NCBI RefSeq assembly: GCF_000424145.1
Contig: NZ_AUJI01000014.1
Coordinates: 56,636-120,635, forward strand
Reading direction: 5' to 3'
From: Butyrivibrio sp. AC2005
GTDB lineage: Bacteria; Bacillota; Clostridia; Lachnospirales; Lachnospiraceae
DNA length: 64,000 nt
The notes beneath the pieces were generated by a model. The model searched no databases. It was not told the origin of the DNA and was given only the letters and a program-made list of their open reading frames with translations. Below are positions 53,453 to 62,123 of this stretch, in pieces. Both the position numbers and the translations under genes were made by a program. Positions within the stretch are counted from its first letter, which is position 1; the number at the start of each line of letters is the position of its first letter.

Positions 53453-53925
53453 TCATCAGTAAGCTCTTTTCTTACCTGAATGCTCTGTAAACGTTGATTG
53501 ATCCATTCTCTTGAATAACCCTTCTTAGCATAGGTCTCAAGGGCGCGCTCTATTGTTAGCTCCGGATCTATTACCTCTTCCATCCTCTCACGTCCGACCT
53601 GAGCAAGCCATAATTTGAAAGGCTCAGCTTTTTTTGATGGGATGGACTGGATAATACGAAGAAGCTGCTCTGCATTAGCTACATCCGTGTTATATCTTTT
53701 TCCATCTTTAGGAGACTTCATTTTCAGTTGGTGACAATTTGTCACCAACTGACTTCCCTCGTCTTTAAGTCTCTGCTTTAGCTTATTCCAGTATTTTCTT
53801 CCATCCACACTTTCCGTAAGCGCCTGCACCACATCAACAATAGAGAAATACCACTCCTCTTCATCCTCTACCCATGCTGTCCTTATCGGCTGGTCTTCAA
53901 ATAACTGAACTTTATCATTTCCCAT
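53422..53925 (-). CDS. BRO-family antirepressor, N-terminal part (Bro-N domain)
   Basis: 167 residues beginning at ATG 53925. A Bro-N domain (about 10-110: VQLFEDQPIRTAWVEDEEEW, IVDVVQALTE, RKYWNKLKQRL) is followed by YSREWINQRL and then D-E-W-G-K-R-G-V-K-K and an early stop. Bro-N proteins are phage or element antirepressors that bind DNA. The reading frame breaks at an A-AAA-AAG heptamer; the missing C-terminal half is in the -1 frame. Overlaps the unknown gene upstream by 11 nt. Confidence 0.82.
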   Translation of the reverse strand: MGNDKVQLFEDQPIRTAWVEDEEEWYFSIVDVVQALTESVDGRKYWNKLKQRLKDEGSQLVTNCHQLKMKSPKDGKRYNTDVANAEQLLRIIQSIPSKKAEPFKLWLAQVGRERMEEVIDPELTIERALETYAKKGYSREWINQRLQSIQVRKELTDEWGKRGVKKA

Positions 53926-55027
53926 GATTATTATTCCTCATCACTTGGCACTTTTTTCGAATAAATTGCATTATGTCATCTGGCAGGTCAATTTTACCAT
54001 CATGTTTAATTATATAATCCTCTCCCGTAAAATAATATTCTGTTTTGGTTGAAGATTCATACCAAACCAGCAAATAGTCAGTTGTAGGGCGCTCTTTCCC
54101 GCACATTTTAGTCAAAAATCCTGCGCCAGGCAGTTCCAATACGTTTTGGGGAGGAAACTTCCTCCTATATTTCTTAAAATGCTCAAATGGCTGGTCAAGT
54201 ATATTTAGCACATCGGCTGACTGCAAAAAAGGATTTGCAGGAGAAATGTTCATTCGGATGTAATCTGTATATTCTTTCTCTGCATCTACGTTCTTAATCT
54301 TTTCCATAATCTTTGATGTCTTGCTTACTAGATTACGATACCTATCTATTCCATAATTCTCATCATTGGGAAACGAAAGATAATCATATTCCTTATAAAC
54401 CCTTGTGAGTTCTTCAGCAAGAGACAATGCCTCTTCATCAGATGTATAGTACTTAAAAGCCCCCTGCATTTTGCGATTGATAAGGAAACCATATACTTCT
54501 AATGAAGTTTGCATTACTATCAGATGCTCCTGGGACAAATATAAAGTAGCACATACTCCTTCATCAGTAGACTCGCAAAATACAGAAAAATCACCATTAC
54601 TTCCTCGGATCATGGGTGTATCATAGTCTACCGTTATATCTCCCTCAGGATTCCTGTACCACGATAACTCATATCTAAGTCGCTGCTGTATATCATATGC
54701 ATTGATGGCCTTAATATCAGTTTTTTCACTCCAGATTCCTAAAGAACAGGATGAATAGTCGCCCATACCCAACAAAGACGGAATCAGAATATTACGAATC
54801 TCCTGAAAAAGGCTATGTCTTCTCGAATCCCTGTTCCACCTAGAACCTGTATCATAAATATAAATATCATCAATCCGATCATATTGTCCTATCCAAATTC
54901 GGCTATACAGATCAAGCGCAGCTATCAGCAAGTAACAGTCTGCCTCCGTTAGTTTCAGAGCCAGCGTCAATGGAAGAGCCGGAATTCTCTTTTCAGTTTT
55001 ATGATCATAATTACTGTTTTTATCCAT
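53915..55027 (-). CDS. Unknown 370-residue protein of a phage-like regulatory cassette
   Basis: No family recognised. The N-terminal half has LTEADCYLLIAALDLYSR, then IGQYDRIDDIY, RRHSLFQEIRN and YDIQQRLRYELSWYRNP, conserved-looking polar/aromatic blocks with no catalytic motif I can name. No signal peptide or TM helix. The frame is open to 55072, but ATG 55027 follows AAGAGGTTTAAC and is chosen. It is divergent from an XRE regulator and precedes the Bro-N gene, so it probably belongs to one accessory module. The promoter is overlapped by an operator. Confidence 0.75.
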   Translation of the reverse strand: MDKNSNYDHKTEKRIPALPLTLALKLTEADCYLLIAALDLYSRIWIGQYDRIDDIYIYDTGSRWNRDSRRHSLFQEIRNILIPSLLGMGDYSSCSLGIWSEKTDIKAINAYDIQQRLRYELSWYRNPEGDITVDYDTPMIRGSNGDFSVFCESTDEGVCATLYLSQEHLIVMQTSLEVYGFLINRKMQGAFKYYTSDEEALSLAEELTRVYKEYDYLSFPNDENYGIDRYRNLVSKTSKIMEKIKNVDAEKEYTDYIRMNISPANPFLQSADVLNILDQPFEHFKKYRRKFPPQNVLELPGAGFLTKMCGKERPTTDYLLVWYESSTKTEYYFTGEDYIIKHDGKIDLPDDIMQFIRKKCQVMRNNNHGK

Positions 55028-55040
55028 GTTAAACCTCTTG

Positions 55041-55089
55041 AATATACCAATGGTATATTGATGATAACACATACCATTGGTATAATCAA
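55041..55089. promoter_or_regulatory. Face-to-face divergent promoters with two operators
   Basis: Plus promoter: TTGATG (55058-55063), 17 nt, TATAAT (55081-55086). Minus promoter: TTGATT (55089-55084), 17 nt, TATCAT (55066-55061). Operator 2, ATACCA-T-TGGTAT (55071-55083), lies in both spacers; operator 1, AATATACCA-A-TGGTATATT (55041-55059), lies at the minus start point. The shared half-site is ATACCA. The neighbouring XRE protein is the likely ligand. Confidence 0.7.
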
Positions 55090-55148
55090 GATATATCGAT
55101 CTAATAGATAAGAAAATAGCTTAACCATGTATAGGAAGGATTAAAAGC

Positions 55149-55502
55149 ATGAACATTTCGTTAAATAAAGCCAGATTAAAAGAATGCCGTGAAGCAGCAG
55201 GAATCAGCAAAATGGAAGCCGCAAAAAGAATGCACCTTTCACAGCCTGCATATTTGCGATATGAATCCGGAGAAAGAACGCCATCTCTTCAAACGCTGAC
55301 TGTCATCGCAAACGTTTTGAATACTTCTGTTGAGTATCTGATTGATCAGTCTGATGATCCAGCTCCCATTTCATTTACCATATCTAAAGCAGATGACCCG
55401 GAGCTATTTGAAATAATCCGCATATGCAAAGTATCCGACAATAACATGATCAATCGACTAATTACATATGCCAACAAATTATCTAAAGCGTCAAGTAAAT
55501 GA
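55149..55502 (+). CDS. XRE-family transcriptional regulator
   Basis: 117 residues with an N-terminal HTH_XRE domain (SKMEAAKRMHLSQPAYLRYE, about 22-60) and a C-terminal part (VSDNNMINRLITYANKLS) that may be for dimerisation. ATG follows AGGAAGGATTAAAAGC. It reads away from the unknown-Bro unit; its promoter spacer contains an operator, so autorepression and control of the divergent genes are inferred. Confidence 0.9.
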   Translation: MNISLNKARLKECREAAGISKMEAAKRMHLSQPAYLRYESGERTPSLQTLTVIANVLNTSVEYLIDQSDDPAPISFTISKADDPELFEIIRICKVSDNNMINRLITYANKLSKASSK

Positions 55503-55547
55503 TACTTCGGAGCGTTTTTATGGAATAGAAATTTCCTCTATTTCCAT

Positions 55548-55577
55548 AAAAAAAGAGAGTCCACGCATGAACTCTCT
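55548..55577 (-). terminator. Intrinsic terminator, minus strand
   Basis: AGAGAGT pairs with ACTCTCT around 10 nt, then seven T on the minus strand. It could serve the PD-(D/E)XK gene upstream on that strand, 290 nt away. Confidence 0.65.
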
Positions 55578-55653
55578 GGGCCGTGGGCATCTCGAGATTC
55601 CACAGCGCATCCACTATTTATAATACACAAGCAGTCTCATTTTCCCAATAATA

Positions 55654-55680
55654 TTTGCGGTCAAAAATTTTGACCGCAAA
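55654..55680. repeat. 13-bp perfect palindrome
   Basis: TTTGCGGTCAAAA and its exact inverse complement flank a single central A. It lies in a gene-free stretch (55503-55865) that also contains other repeats; no gene is supported there. Confidence 0.7.
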
Positions 55681-55784
55681 CCTGCTTTGTAATCAAATCA
55701 TTCATTCTATTACAGATTTGTATTATTCAAGTTCATTTACACTTATCTTTCATACCATGATTATAGCTTTATTACATTCTATTT

Positions 55785-55857
55785 CCGTATCATTTGATAC
55801 GGTTTTTATATCGCATCCGTATCGTTCAAATGCTACTGTACCCAAATTGTACCCAAA
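55785..55857. repeat. CCGTATC/GATACGG dyads and tandem TGTACCCAAA
   Basis: CCGTATC (55785-55791) and GATACGG (55796-55802) form a dyad with a 4-nt spacer; CCGTATC recurs at 55817-55823. TGTACCCAAA is repeated at 55837 and 55848, 11 bp apart. The arrangement resembles protein-binding or recombination sites, but no integrase is in the window. Confidence 0.5.
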
Positions 55858-55865
55858 AGCATTTA

Positions 55866-56684
55866 TCACTGAGGAAAATATTTTTCGGCCTGTGTCTTGG
55901 TCAAGAACTTAAATTTCTCAAGGAGCTTCTTTATAATTTCTTCTTTGTCCTTGATCCCGAAGTCAATACAAGCCTCAATATATGTTCTTACTGAAGTTTC
56001 ATTTCTCATGTCTTCCATTACTTTACACACAACTTCCACTCCTTCCTCTGTCTCTTTGAAATATCTTGTCCTATCTGCTAAATCCTTGTTTATCATATCA
56101 TCAGGATCAGAACAAGAAAAATCATGCATCAGCTTTCCTATCTCATCTTCTCCGCGATATGCACCATTTACATAAAGAATATGCTCACCATCACCAAACA
56201 AATCTCCGGTTGCCATATTCACACGCTCAATGGGATAAAAAGGTAATCCCTTCTTATAAATATCATTCTCTGTAATAAAAATAGTATATGTCTCCGGAAG
56301 CTCATCAAACTCCTGTCCTGCATCCAGATTATCTATATCCATGGCACTTGAATGATATCTTGCCCTGTGAGTTCCTGCACCCTTATCTGCCCTTTGGACT
56401 TCAAGATCATATTTCTTTCCGGTATCATCAGTCCCATAGGCATCCAGGCAAATCGACCTCGCACCAACAAGCCGTTTCATATCTGCCTGCGTTTCTACAT
56501 TTGTAATCGTCAGATTATCCTTACAGGTTAATACCCTAAGTACATGCTGCGTCAGCGGAATATTCTCTCGAAAAAGGCATCTCATGAAATCATCATCTAT
56601 CGGTCGTAATCCTCTGAGTCTTTGTAGATCCTCCTGCCGCTCACGTTCTTTTCTTTGCTGCTCTGTTTCCAAGTACAATCCCAC
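55866..56684 (-). CDS. PD-(D/E)XK nuclease family transposase-like protein (Rpn type)
   Basis: 272 residues. The PD-(D/E)XK core is seen in SICLDAYGTDDTGKKYDLEV, with Asp, then Glu-x-Gln (EVQ) as catalytic residues. Such proteins are annotated as recombination-promoting nucleases or PDDEXK-type transposases and occur in many copies in Lachnospiraceae. The start is uncertain: GTG 56684 or TTG 56672, the latter 8 nt after AGGTGG. The C-terminal helical tail ends KTQAEKYFPQ, as usual. Stands next to dense repeats. Confidence 0.85.
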   Translation of the reverse strand: MGLYLETEQQRKERERQEDLQRLRGLRPIDDDFMRCLFRENIPLTQHVLRVLTCKDNLTITNVETQADMKRLVGARSICLDAYGTDDTGKKYDLEVQRADKGAGTHRARYHSSAMDIDNLDAGQEFDELPETYTIFITENDIYKKGLPFYPIERVNMATGDLFGDGEHILYVNGAYRGEDEIGKLMHDFSCSDPDDMINKDLADRTRYFKETEEGVEVVCKVMEDMRNETSVRTYIEACIDFGIKDKEEIIKKLLEKFKFLTKTQAEKYFPQ

Positions 56685-56750
56685 CTTCTTTATATTATTT
56701 CATCACAATCGACCTGACTATAAATTTCATTGAGCCGAACTTAAGAGGCT

Positions 56751-57020
56751 TCAATCAACGCTTCGATTTTGCTCAAATCTCCTGTAGTAATCTAGAAAAT
56801 AATCAGATCCTTCCATCCACATACAGGAGTCAAAATTATAAAGACATTTACACGCGTTGGAACTCAAAAGTTTGTTCCTAGCCTCTTCAATTGAGATATT
56901 ATCCTCATCAGCCATGTCTTCAATAGCATCTGTAAGTATCATATCCGCACAAGCATTCATCTTTTCAAATGATATACTTTGCACTGATTTATCTCCTGCA
57001 TCCATACTATCAATTCCCAT
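56751..57020 (-). CDS. Small acidic protein, DUF3791-like
   Basis: 89 residues, mainly helical, with S-I-E-E-A-R-N-K-L-L and Y-F-L-D-Y-Y-R-R-F-E. It resembles DUF3791-type small proteins found after HTH genes in clostridial accessory modules, often with a DUF3990 partner. No DUF3990 gene is seen. It overlaps the HTH gene by 11 nt. Family assignment is tentative. Confidence 0.5.
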   Translation of the reverse strand: MGIDSMDAGDKSVQSISFEKMNACADMILTDAIEDMADEDNISIEEARNKLLSSNACKCLYNFDSCMWMEGSDYFLDYYRRFEQNRSVD

Positions 57021-57207
57021 CAGATGTAATCAACTGCTCAATCCTCGCCTTATATTCCATCAACCTCAAAAGATACTCCGGCATCTTACGTTTACCAGCT
57101 TCCCAATCGACCATAGTTCTATATGGAATGGCATAGTATTCGCAGAACTCTTTACGGTTCATGCCCATTTCATCTCTAAGGTTCCTAACTTCATTCGCAA
57201 TATCCAT
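57010..57207 (-). CDS. Small helix-turn-helix protein
   Basis: 65 residues that are almost entirely a HTH_XRE-like domain (MNRKEFCEYYAIPYRTMVDW, ending MPEYLLRLMEYK). Likely the DNA-binding member of a small two-gene module with the overlapping DUF3791-like gene, perhaps a toxin-antitoxin remnant. ATG follows GAGGTGATATTTT. Confidence 0.75.
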   Translation of the reverse strand: MDIANEVRNLRDEMGMNRKEFCEYYAIPYRTMVDWEAGKRKMPEYLLRLMEYKARIEQLITSDGN

Positions 57208-57287
57208 AAAATATCACCTCGTCCGTGTAACTATATGATATCACAATTTATGCGTTGCATCAATGCAAACCAGGATTATAATTTCGT

Positions 57288-57506
57288 TTATTCTTCTATA
57301 AATTCACTTCCCCCGATCATTTCAAGTTCATCTGGATTATAATAATGCGGTGTGGGATCGAGATTGTCACCGTCAACATTGACCCCTATATATTTATCCA
57401 GCTCCCTATGTAAAAGAGAAGTTACAATGCCGGTCTCTCCATAAAAAGATGCTTTCTTTCCAACAATTTTTACTCTGTCACCCAGTTCAAATTCTGTATT
57501 TCCCAT
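57288..57506 (-). CDS. Small KOW/SH3-like protein
   Basis: 72 residues starting at ATG 57506 behind TAGGAG with 7 nt spacing; the frame extends to a TTG. The segment G-D-R-V-K-I-V-G-K-K-A-S-F-Y-G-E-T-G resembles a KOW/SH3-like barrel in a small RNA-binding or protein-binding fold. No specific function. It follows the HD-domain gene by 27 nt. Confidence 0.6.
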   Translation of the reverse strand: MGNTEFELGDRVKIVGKKASFYGETGIVTSLLHRELDKYIGVNVDGDNLDPTPHYYNPDELEMIGGSEFIEE

Positions 57507-57533
57507 CCGCGCTCTCCTATAAGTATTAGTCAA

Positions 57534-58226
57534 CTACAGCAGTGTCTGTTCATTTATTATAAGATGAAATTCAAGATTAAGGAAAGATGCGGCTCTGCGA
57601 CACAAAAGCATCCTTTCCATAAATATCTCAAAGTATTCACCTATTTCTCCATATCTCGTATCAATTTCCAGCTTTAACTTTATTGCTGTATGATCCCTGT
57701 TTATCTTCAGTTCCGCATTCTTAACCGAGTAATTAACTCTGTCATGAATATCAAAGTTCTTCTCATCGTCCTGAACACGGCTTCTTCTTACATCTGATTT
57801 ATCCGCAAGAATAAGTGCAGCTGCCATATCACTAACAGGAATACCACTGCCCTCATCATGATTTCCTATAGCTCTGATGATAGGAGCAATGTCCTCTGCA
57901 GGAACTCCCATCTTATCAAGTAGATAAAAAGTCATAAGTGCCCCAGACTGACTATGATCAGATCGGTTTATAACATTTCCCAGATCATGCATCCAGGCTG
58001 CCACTAAAGCAAGATCAATGGTATGATCATCGGCTCCAAGTGTATCAAGAATATACGCTGTCCGATTCGTCACCATTCCAATATGAGCAAAACTATGCTC
58101 TGTAAAGCCCATGGCATGGAGTGATTTATTCTGTTCCTCAATATATACCCTGATATCGTGATCACTTTTAATTCTATGGAAAAGAGGAAATCTCTTCTCG
58201 TCATCATAAGTAACTTTGCTGTTCAT
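57534..58226 (-). CDS. HD-domain phosphohydrolase
   Basis: 230 residues. An HD domain with His in EHSFAHIG, the HD dyad in WMHDLGN, His in GNHDEGS and Asp in ILADKSDV, giving a full metal site. The ATG at 58226 follows AGGAAAGAGAATAAT; the frame extends further without a site. Substrate unknown, nucleotide or phosphoester likely. It may lie at the end of the phosphate operon (81 nt after phoR). Confidence 0.85.
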   Translation of the reverse strand: MNSKVTYDDEKRFPLFHRIKSDHDIRVYIEEQNKSLHAMGFTEHSFAHIGMVTNRTAYILDTLGADDHTIDLALVAAWMHDLGNVINRSDHSQSGALMTFYLLDKMGVPAEDIAPIIRAIGNHDEGSGIPVSDMAAALILADKSDVRRSRVQDDEKNFDIHDRVNYSVKNAELKINRDHTAIKLKLEIDTRYGEIGEYFEIFMERMLLCRRAASFLNLEFHLIINEQTLL

Positions 58227-58306
58227 ATTATTCTCTTTCCTACCTGCATCTCCATTTATCGAAAACGACATTAGCATTTACCTAATGTCGTTTACTTAAG
58301 ATCATA

Positions 58307-59632
58307 TCAAAAAATTACAGTTATTGTTGTACCGACTCCCGGGGCACTGTCAAGCTCAATCTTCGCATCATGGAGCTCAACGATATGCTTCACTATGGCA
58401 AGCCCAAGACCTGTTCCGCCTGTAGCTTTGGATCTGCTCTTATCCACGCGGTAAAAACGTTCAAAGATTCTTTGTTGTTCGGATGCCGGAATGCCAATTC
58501 CGTTATCCTTCACTGTAAGAGATGTCTGACCATCTATAACCCCCACTGAAATCTTCACTTTTCCGCCGGGATTATTGTATCTGATTGCATTCTGACCAAG
58601 GTTTTCCACAAGCTCTTTTATCATATCTTTATTGCCGCGGATAATCTGTGAATCACCCTCAAGTTCAATGGTTACATCTCGCTGCCCGCCACTCACCGAC
58701 AGTGCTTCCATACATTCTTTTGCCGCCTCATATAAATCAAATTCAGAAAATTCAAGTTCCGGATCTTTCCTGTCAAGGTCGGAGAGCCTTAATATATCAT
58801 TTATAAGCGCCAGAAGTCTGTCTGCGTTCTTTCGAATTTCCTGATAAAAATGATTTTGCTGCTCCTGGCCCACCATTCCACTTTCCAGTAGCTCAGCATA
58901 ACCGGATATAGCAGTAAGCGGTGTCTTAAGTTCATGCGACACATTTGCTGTAAAATCCTGCCGGGCTTTCGCTGCAGCCAAAACATCTGTGTGCTGCTTT
59001 CTGAGCATTTCAGAGAGTGGATCCAATTCTCTGTACGGCGACTCATAATCTGCATTTTCCAGATTTGCAGCCATTTGTTCCACTGGTCTTAAGAGCTGAA
59101 TTGTAAGCAGATGTGAGAAAACAATACAGATTGTAATGATAAGAAGTATGATAAGGAGAATGATCGGAGTAACAGACATAAATACTGACCAAAGGCTCTG
59201 GACATCAGTAGCAACTCGAAGAACCGTTCCATTGTCCAAAAGAACTGCATAGTAGAAGGTATCCTTGTTCATGGTATTTGATCTTCTGACAGCTTCACCT
59301 TCTCCCTGATCAAAGGCCTGCCTTATCTCCGGCCTGTCATTATGGTTAGACAAAAGATCTGCCGAGGCATCATTATCGTATAGGACCGTTCCGTCTTTAT
59401 CTATCCATGTGACACGGAGTTCATCCAGATCCGTAGACAGATCGATATTATCCGTGTCAATGTTTACAGATTCAAAATATCTCGTATCTTTTAAGAGCTT
59501 GGCACTGATAGACAAGTCTGAACGAACCTGCTTTTCAAACAGATTGTAGTATATAATTGTAATCCCGAGGACTGTTGCCGTAATCGCAAGTATTGCAATG
59601 CCAACAAGCCTGATATTTATGCTTCTCTTCAT
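58307..59632 (-). CDS. phoR: Sensor histidine kinase PhoR-like
   Basis: 441 residues: TM helices at about 7-27 and 150-175 flank a 120-residue extracytoplasmic sensor; then HAMP-like linker, HisKA with FTANVSHELKTPLTAISGYA (phosphorylated His), and HATPase_c with LGQNAIRYN, DNGIGIP and GGTGLGL. The cognate regulator overlaps by 4 nt (ATGA). The location in a pst/phoU cluster indicates phosphate sensing. Confidence 0.9.
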   Translation of the reverse strand: MKRSINIRLVGIAILAITATVLGITIIYYNLFEKQVRSDLSISAKLLKDTRYFESVNIDTDNIDLSTDLDELRVTWIDKDGTVLYDNDASADLLSNHNDRPEIRQAFDQGEGEAVRRSNTMNKDTFYYAVLLDNGTVLRVATDVQSLWSVFMSVTPIILLIILLIITICIVFSHLLTIQLLRPVEQMAANLENADYESPYRELDPLSEMLRKQHTDVLAAAKARQDFTANVSHELKTPLTAISGYAELLESGMVGQEQQNHFYQEIRKNADRLLALINDILRLSDLDRKDPELEFSEFDLYEAAKECMEALSVSGGQRDVTIELEGDSQIIRGNKDMIKELVENLGQNAIRYNNPGGKVKISVGVIDGQTSLTVKDNGIGIPASEQQRIFERFYRVDKSRSKATGGTGLGLAIVKHIVELHDAKIELDSAPGVGTTITVIF

Positions 59633-60297
59633 TCGATCACGTATCCCACATTTCTAACTGTTTTAATCCTTGCCCCGTAATCTCCCAGCTTTTGCCTGAG
59701 AGTCTTAACATGCATATCTATAGTTCTTGACTCACTTTCATAGTCAGCGCTCCAAACCTGCTCCATGATAGCATCACGGCTTAGGACAATCCCCTTATTT
59801 AGCACAAGATATGATAAAAGTTCATACTCTTTGTAAGTCAGCTCTATTGCATTCCCACTTATAGTAACTTCATGCTTTTCATTATTGATTACCATCTCAT
59901 CAAGGCTCAGCTCTTTTACTACTTCTGCCTTGGTTCTTCGAAGCAATGCCTTTACTCTGGAGATAAGCTCCATAACTGAAAATGGTTTCTTTATATAATC
60001 ATCGGCACCATCTTCTATTCCTCTGACCAGGTCAAGCTCAGTTGTTTTAGCTGTTACCATGATAACGGGCAGATTCTTTGTTTCCGGTTTCTTCCTAATC
60101 TTTTTTACTATTTCATTTCCATTTTCATCAGGAAGCATGATATCTACAAGACATAGATCCGGTAACATTTCCTGCAGTTTTTTATAAAAATCCTTAGCGC
60201 AAGAAAAACCCAAAACCTGATGACCTGCGTTCTTAAGTGAATACTCCTCTATTTCCCTAATACTGTCATCATCTTCAATTATGTAAATTAACGCCAT
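59629..60297 (-). CDS. phoP: OmpR-family response regulator PhoP/PhoB
   Basis: 222 residues. Receiver domain with acidic pocket (EDDDS), phospho-Asp in LVDIMLPDENG, VTAKT and KKPFS; then a winged-helix DNA-binding domain with ELTYKEYELLSYL and SRTIDMHVKTLRQKLGD. It follows the Na/Pi cotransporter by 18 nt. PhoP boxes at 62139-62177 are its likely sites, so the operon is autoregulated. Confidence 0.9.
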   Translation of the reverse strand: MALIYIIEDDDSIREIEEYSLKNAGHQVLGFSCAKDFYKKLQEMLPDLCLVDIMLPDENGNEIVKKIRKKPETKNLPVIMVTAKTTELDLVRGIEDGADDYIKKPFSVMELISRVKALLRRTKAEVVKELSLDEMVINNEKHEVTISGNAIELTYKEYELLSYLVLNKGIVLSRDAIMEQVWSADYESESRTIDMHVKTLRQKLGDYGARIKTVRNVGYVIE

Positions 60298-60315
60298 ATA
60301 AATCCTTTCATATTC

Positions 60316-62082
60316 CTACTTCTCAATAGGATAAAGAGCCAACAACCTGTTATACTCGTCATCAAATGTAGCTTTTTCCTCTTTAGAAAAATTCTGGAAA
60401 TACTCATGGGTATTATAATCATTATCGTAAATCGTGATCATCTCTACTGCTATATTGGAGCAGTGATCCGATACTCTTTCAAGTCCCGTAAGAACATCCT
60501 CCAGAATATACCCCATCTCAATGGTGCATTTCCCCTTCTGAAGCCTCTTTATATGGTTTTCCTTTATCTTCTTAGACAGGGTATCTATAACTTCTTCAAG
60601 AGGTTCAACATGAGTTGCCTTATTGGCATCATCTTCGCAAAAGCTGTCTACTGTCAGCTCACAAATATCATTAACTGCACGGCACAGGGTTTCTACTTCT
60701 TTCCTTGCGTGCTTCTTAAAGCCAAGACCCTTTTTATCTATCTCCTCTGCAGACTTTGCGATATCCATGGCATGATCGGATATTCTCTCAAAATCACTGA
60801 TACTGTGCAAAATGATTGACATACTCTGACTATCCGCAGCAGTGACATTTTTACTCGAAAGCTTTACAAGGTAGGAGCCAAGCACATCCTCATACTTATC
60901 CGCCAATGCTTCAAGCCTTACGACTTCTTCTACCTTCTCTTTATCATAGTTTTGTAGAACATCCAATGCCATGTTTATAGCTTTCAGACAAGTCTGTGCC
61001 ATTTCCCTGACCTTTCCTCTGCAAAGCTCCATTGCAAAGGCCGGTCTGTCAAGGAATCTTTCATCAAGAGATACCATATCTACTGCCACCTCTTCCTTCA
61101 CTGCACCATCTGGAATAGTAAGCTCTGCCAACCTTACAAGTTTATCAGAGAATGGAAAAAGAACTATCGTAGCCCCAATGTTAAACAGGCTATGAATGAC
61201 CGCTATTCCTGCAGCATTTGCGGATTTTCCAAGAAAAGCAAATTCTGCAACTACATTTACCAGATAAAACACTGTCATGAATAGAATTGTTCCAATCAGA
61301 TTAAAATACAGATGTATCATGGCTGCGCGCCTTGCGTTCTTGTTTGCACCAACTGATGAAATAATTGATGTCACGCAGGTACCGATATTCTGGCCCATGA
61401 TAATCGGAAGGGCCACAGAATAATGCACCGCACCTGTAGCACAAAGAGCCTGCAATATACCAACAGAAGCAGATGAACTTTGAATGATAGCCGTGAGAGT
61501 TGCTCCAACTACCATTCCCAGAATAGGATTACTAAATGCTGTCATCAGTTTTGTAAAGGATGAATTATCCGCAAGTCCTGATACAGCACCGCTCATTGTT
61601 TCCATCCCAAACATAAGTATCGCAAAACCAAGAAGGATTCCGCCTATATCTTTTTTCCGGGATTCTTCCTTATTAGTCATTATAAGGATAATTCCTATTG
61701 CCGCCAGAATTGGAGAAAATGAAGTCGGCTTTAACATCTTAAGCCAGATAGTACTTCCTTCTATTCCTGTTAACGACAGCATCCATGAAGTAATGGTGGT
61801 ACCAATATTCGCTCCCATAATAATTCCCACTGCCTGAGAGAGCTTCATGATTCCTGAATTAACAAATCCAACCACCATGACGGTTGTCGCAGATGAAGAC
61901 TGGATCACAGCTGTGACACCTGCACCAAGCAGTACAGCAAAAATCCTCTTTGATGTGAGTTTTTCCAGCACTCCTTCCAGCTTACCGCCTGCCATCTTGG
62001 ACAGTTCATTTCCCATCATTCCCATTCCGTATAAGAACAGGGAAAGACCACCTATCATATTTAAAGCATCAAAAATGTCCAT
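60316..62082 (-). CDS. Na+/phosphate cotransporter with PhoU-like domain
   Basis: 588 residues, paralogue of the protein at 18.3 kb but without the Lys-rich tail. Two QSS motifs (QSSSATTVMVVG, QSSSASVGILQAL) lie in the membrane repeats (to about residue 310) and a C-terminal PhoU-like domain (about 350-560) has LHSISDFERISDHAMDIA. ATG follows AGGAAGATGT. It heads the phoP-phoR part of the cluster and has its own predicted PhoP-controlled promoter. Confidence 0.9.
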   Translation of the reverse strand: MDIFDALNMIGGLSLFLYGMGMMGNELSKMAGGKLEGVLEKLTSKRIFAVLLGAGVTAVIQSSSATTVMVVGFVNSGIMKLSQAVGIIMGANIGTTITSWMLSLTGIEGSTIWLKMLKPTSFSPILAAIGIILIMTNKEESRKKDIGGILLGFAILMFGMETMSGAVSGLADNSSFTKLMTAFSNPILGMVVGATLTAIIQSSSASVGILQALCATGAVHYSVALPIIMGQNIGTCVTSIISSVGANKNARRAAMIHLYFNLIGTILFMTVFYLVNVVAEFAFLGKSANAAGIAVIHSLFNIGATIVLFPFSDKLVRLAELTIPDGAVKEEVAVDMVSLDERFLDRPAFAMELCRGKVREMAQTCLKAINMALDVLQNYDKEKVEEVVRLEALADKYEDVLGSYLVKLSSKNVTAADSQSMSIILHSISDFERISDHAMDIAKSAEEIDKKGLGFKKHARKEVETLCRAVNDICELTVDSFCEDDANKATHVEPLEEVIDTLSKKIKENHIKRLQKGKCTIEMGYILEDVLTGLERVSDHCSNIAVEMITIYDNDYNTHEYFQNFSKEEKATFDDEYNRLLALYPIEK

Positions 62083-62123
62083 ACATCTTCCTTTCGTATC
62101 CTGCTAGCAATGTACCAACTATC

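Noticed and set aside
55655..55912. 85-residue plus-strand ORF
   Set aside because: Sits over repeats and the end of the PD-(D/E)XK gene, has no ribosome site and no recognisable protein character.
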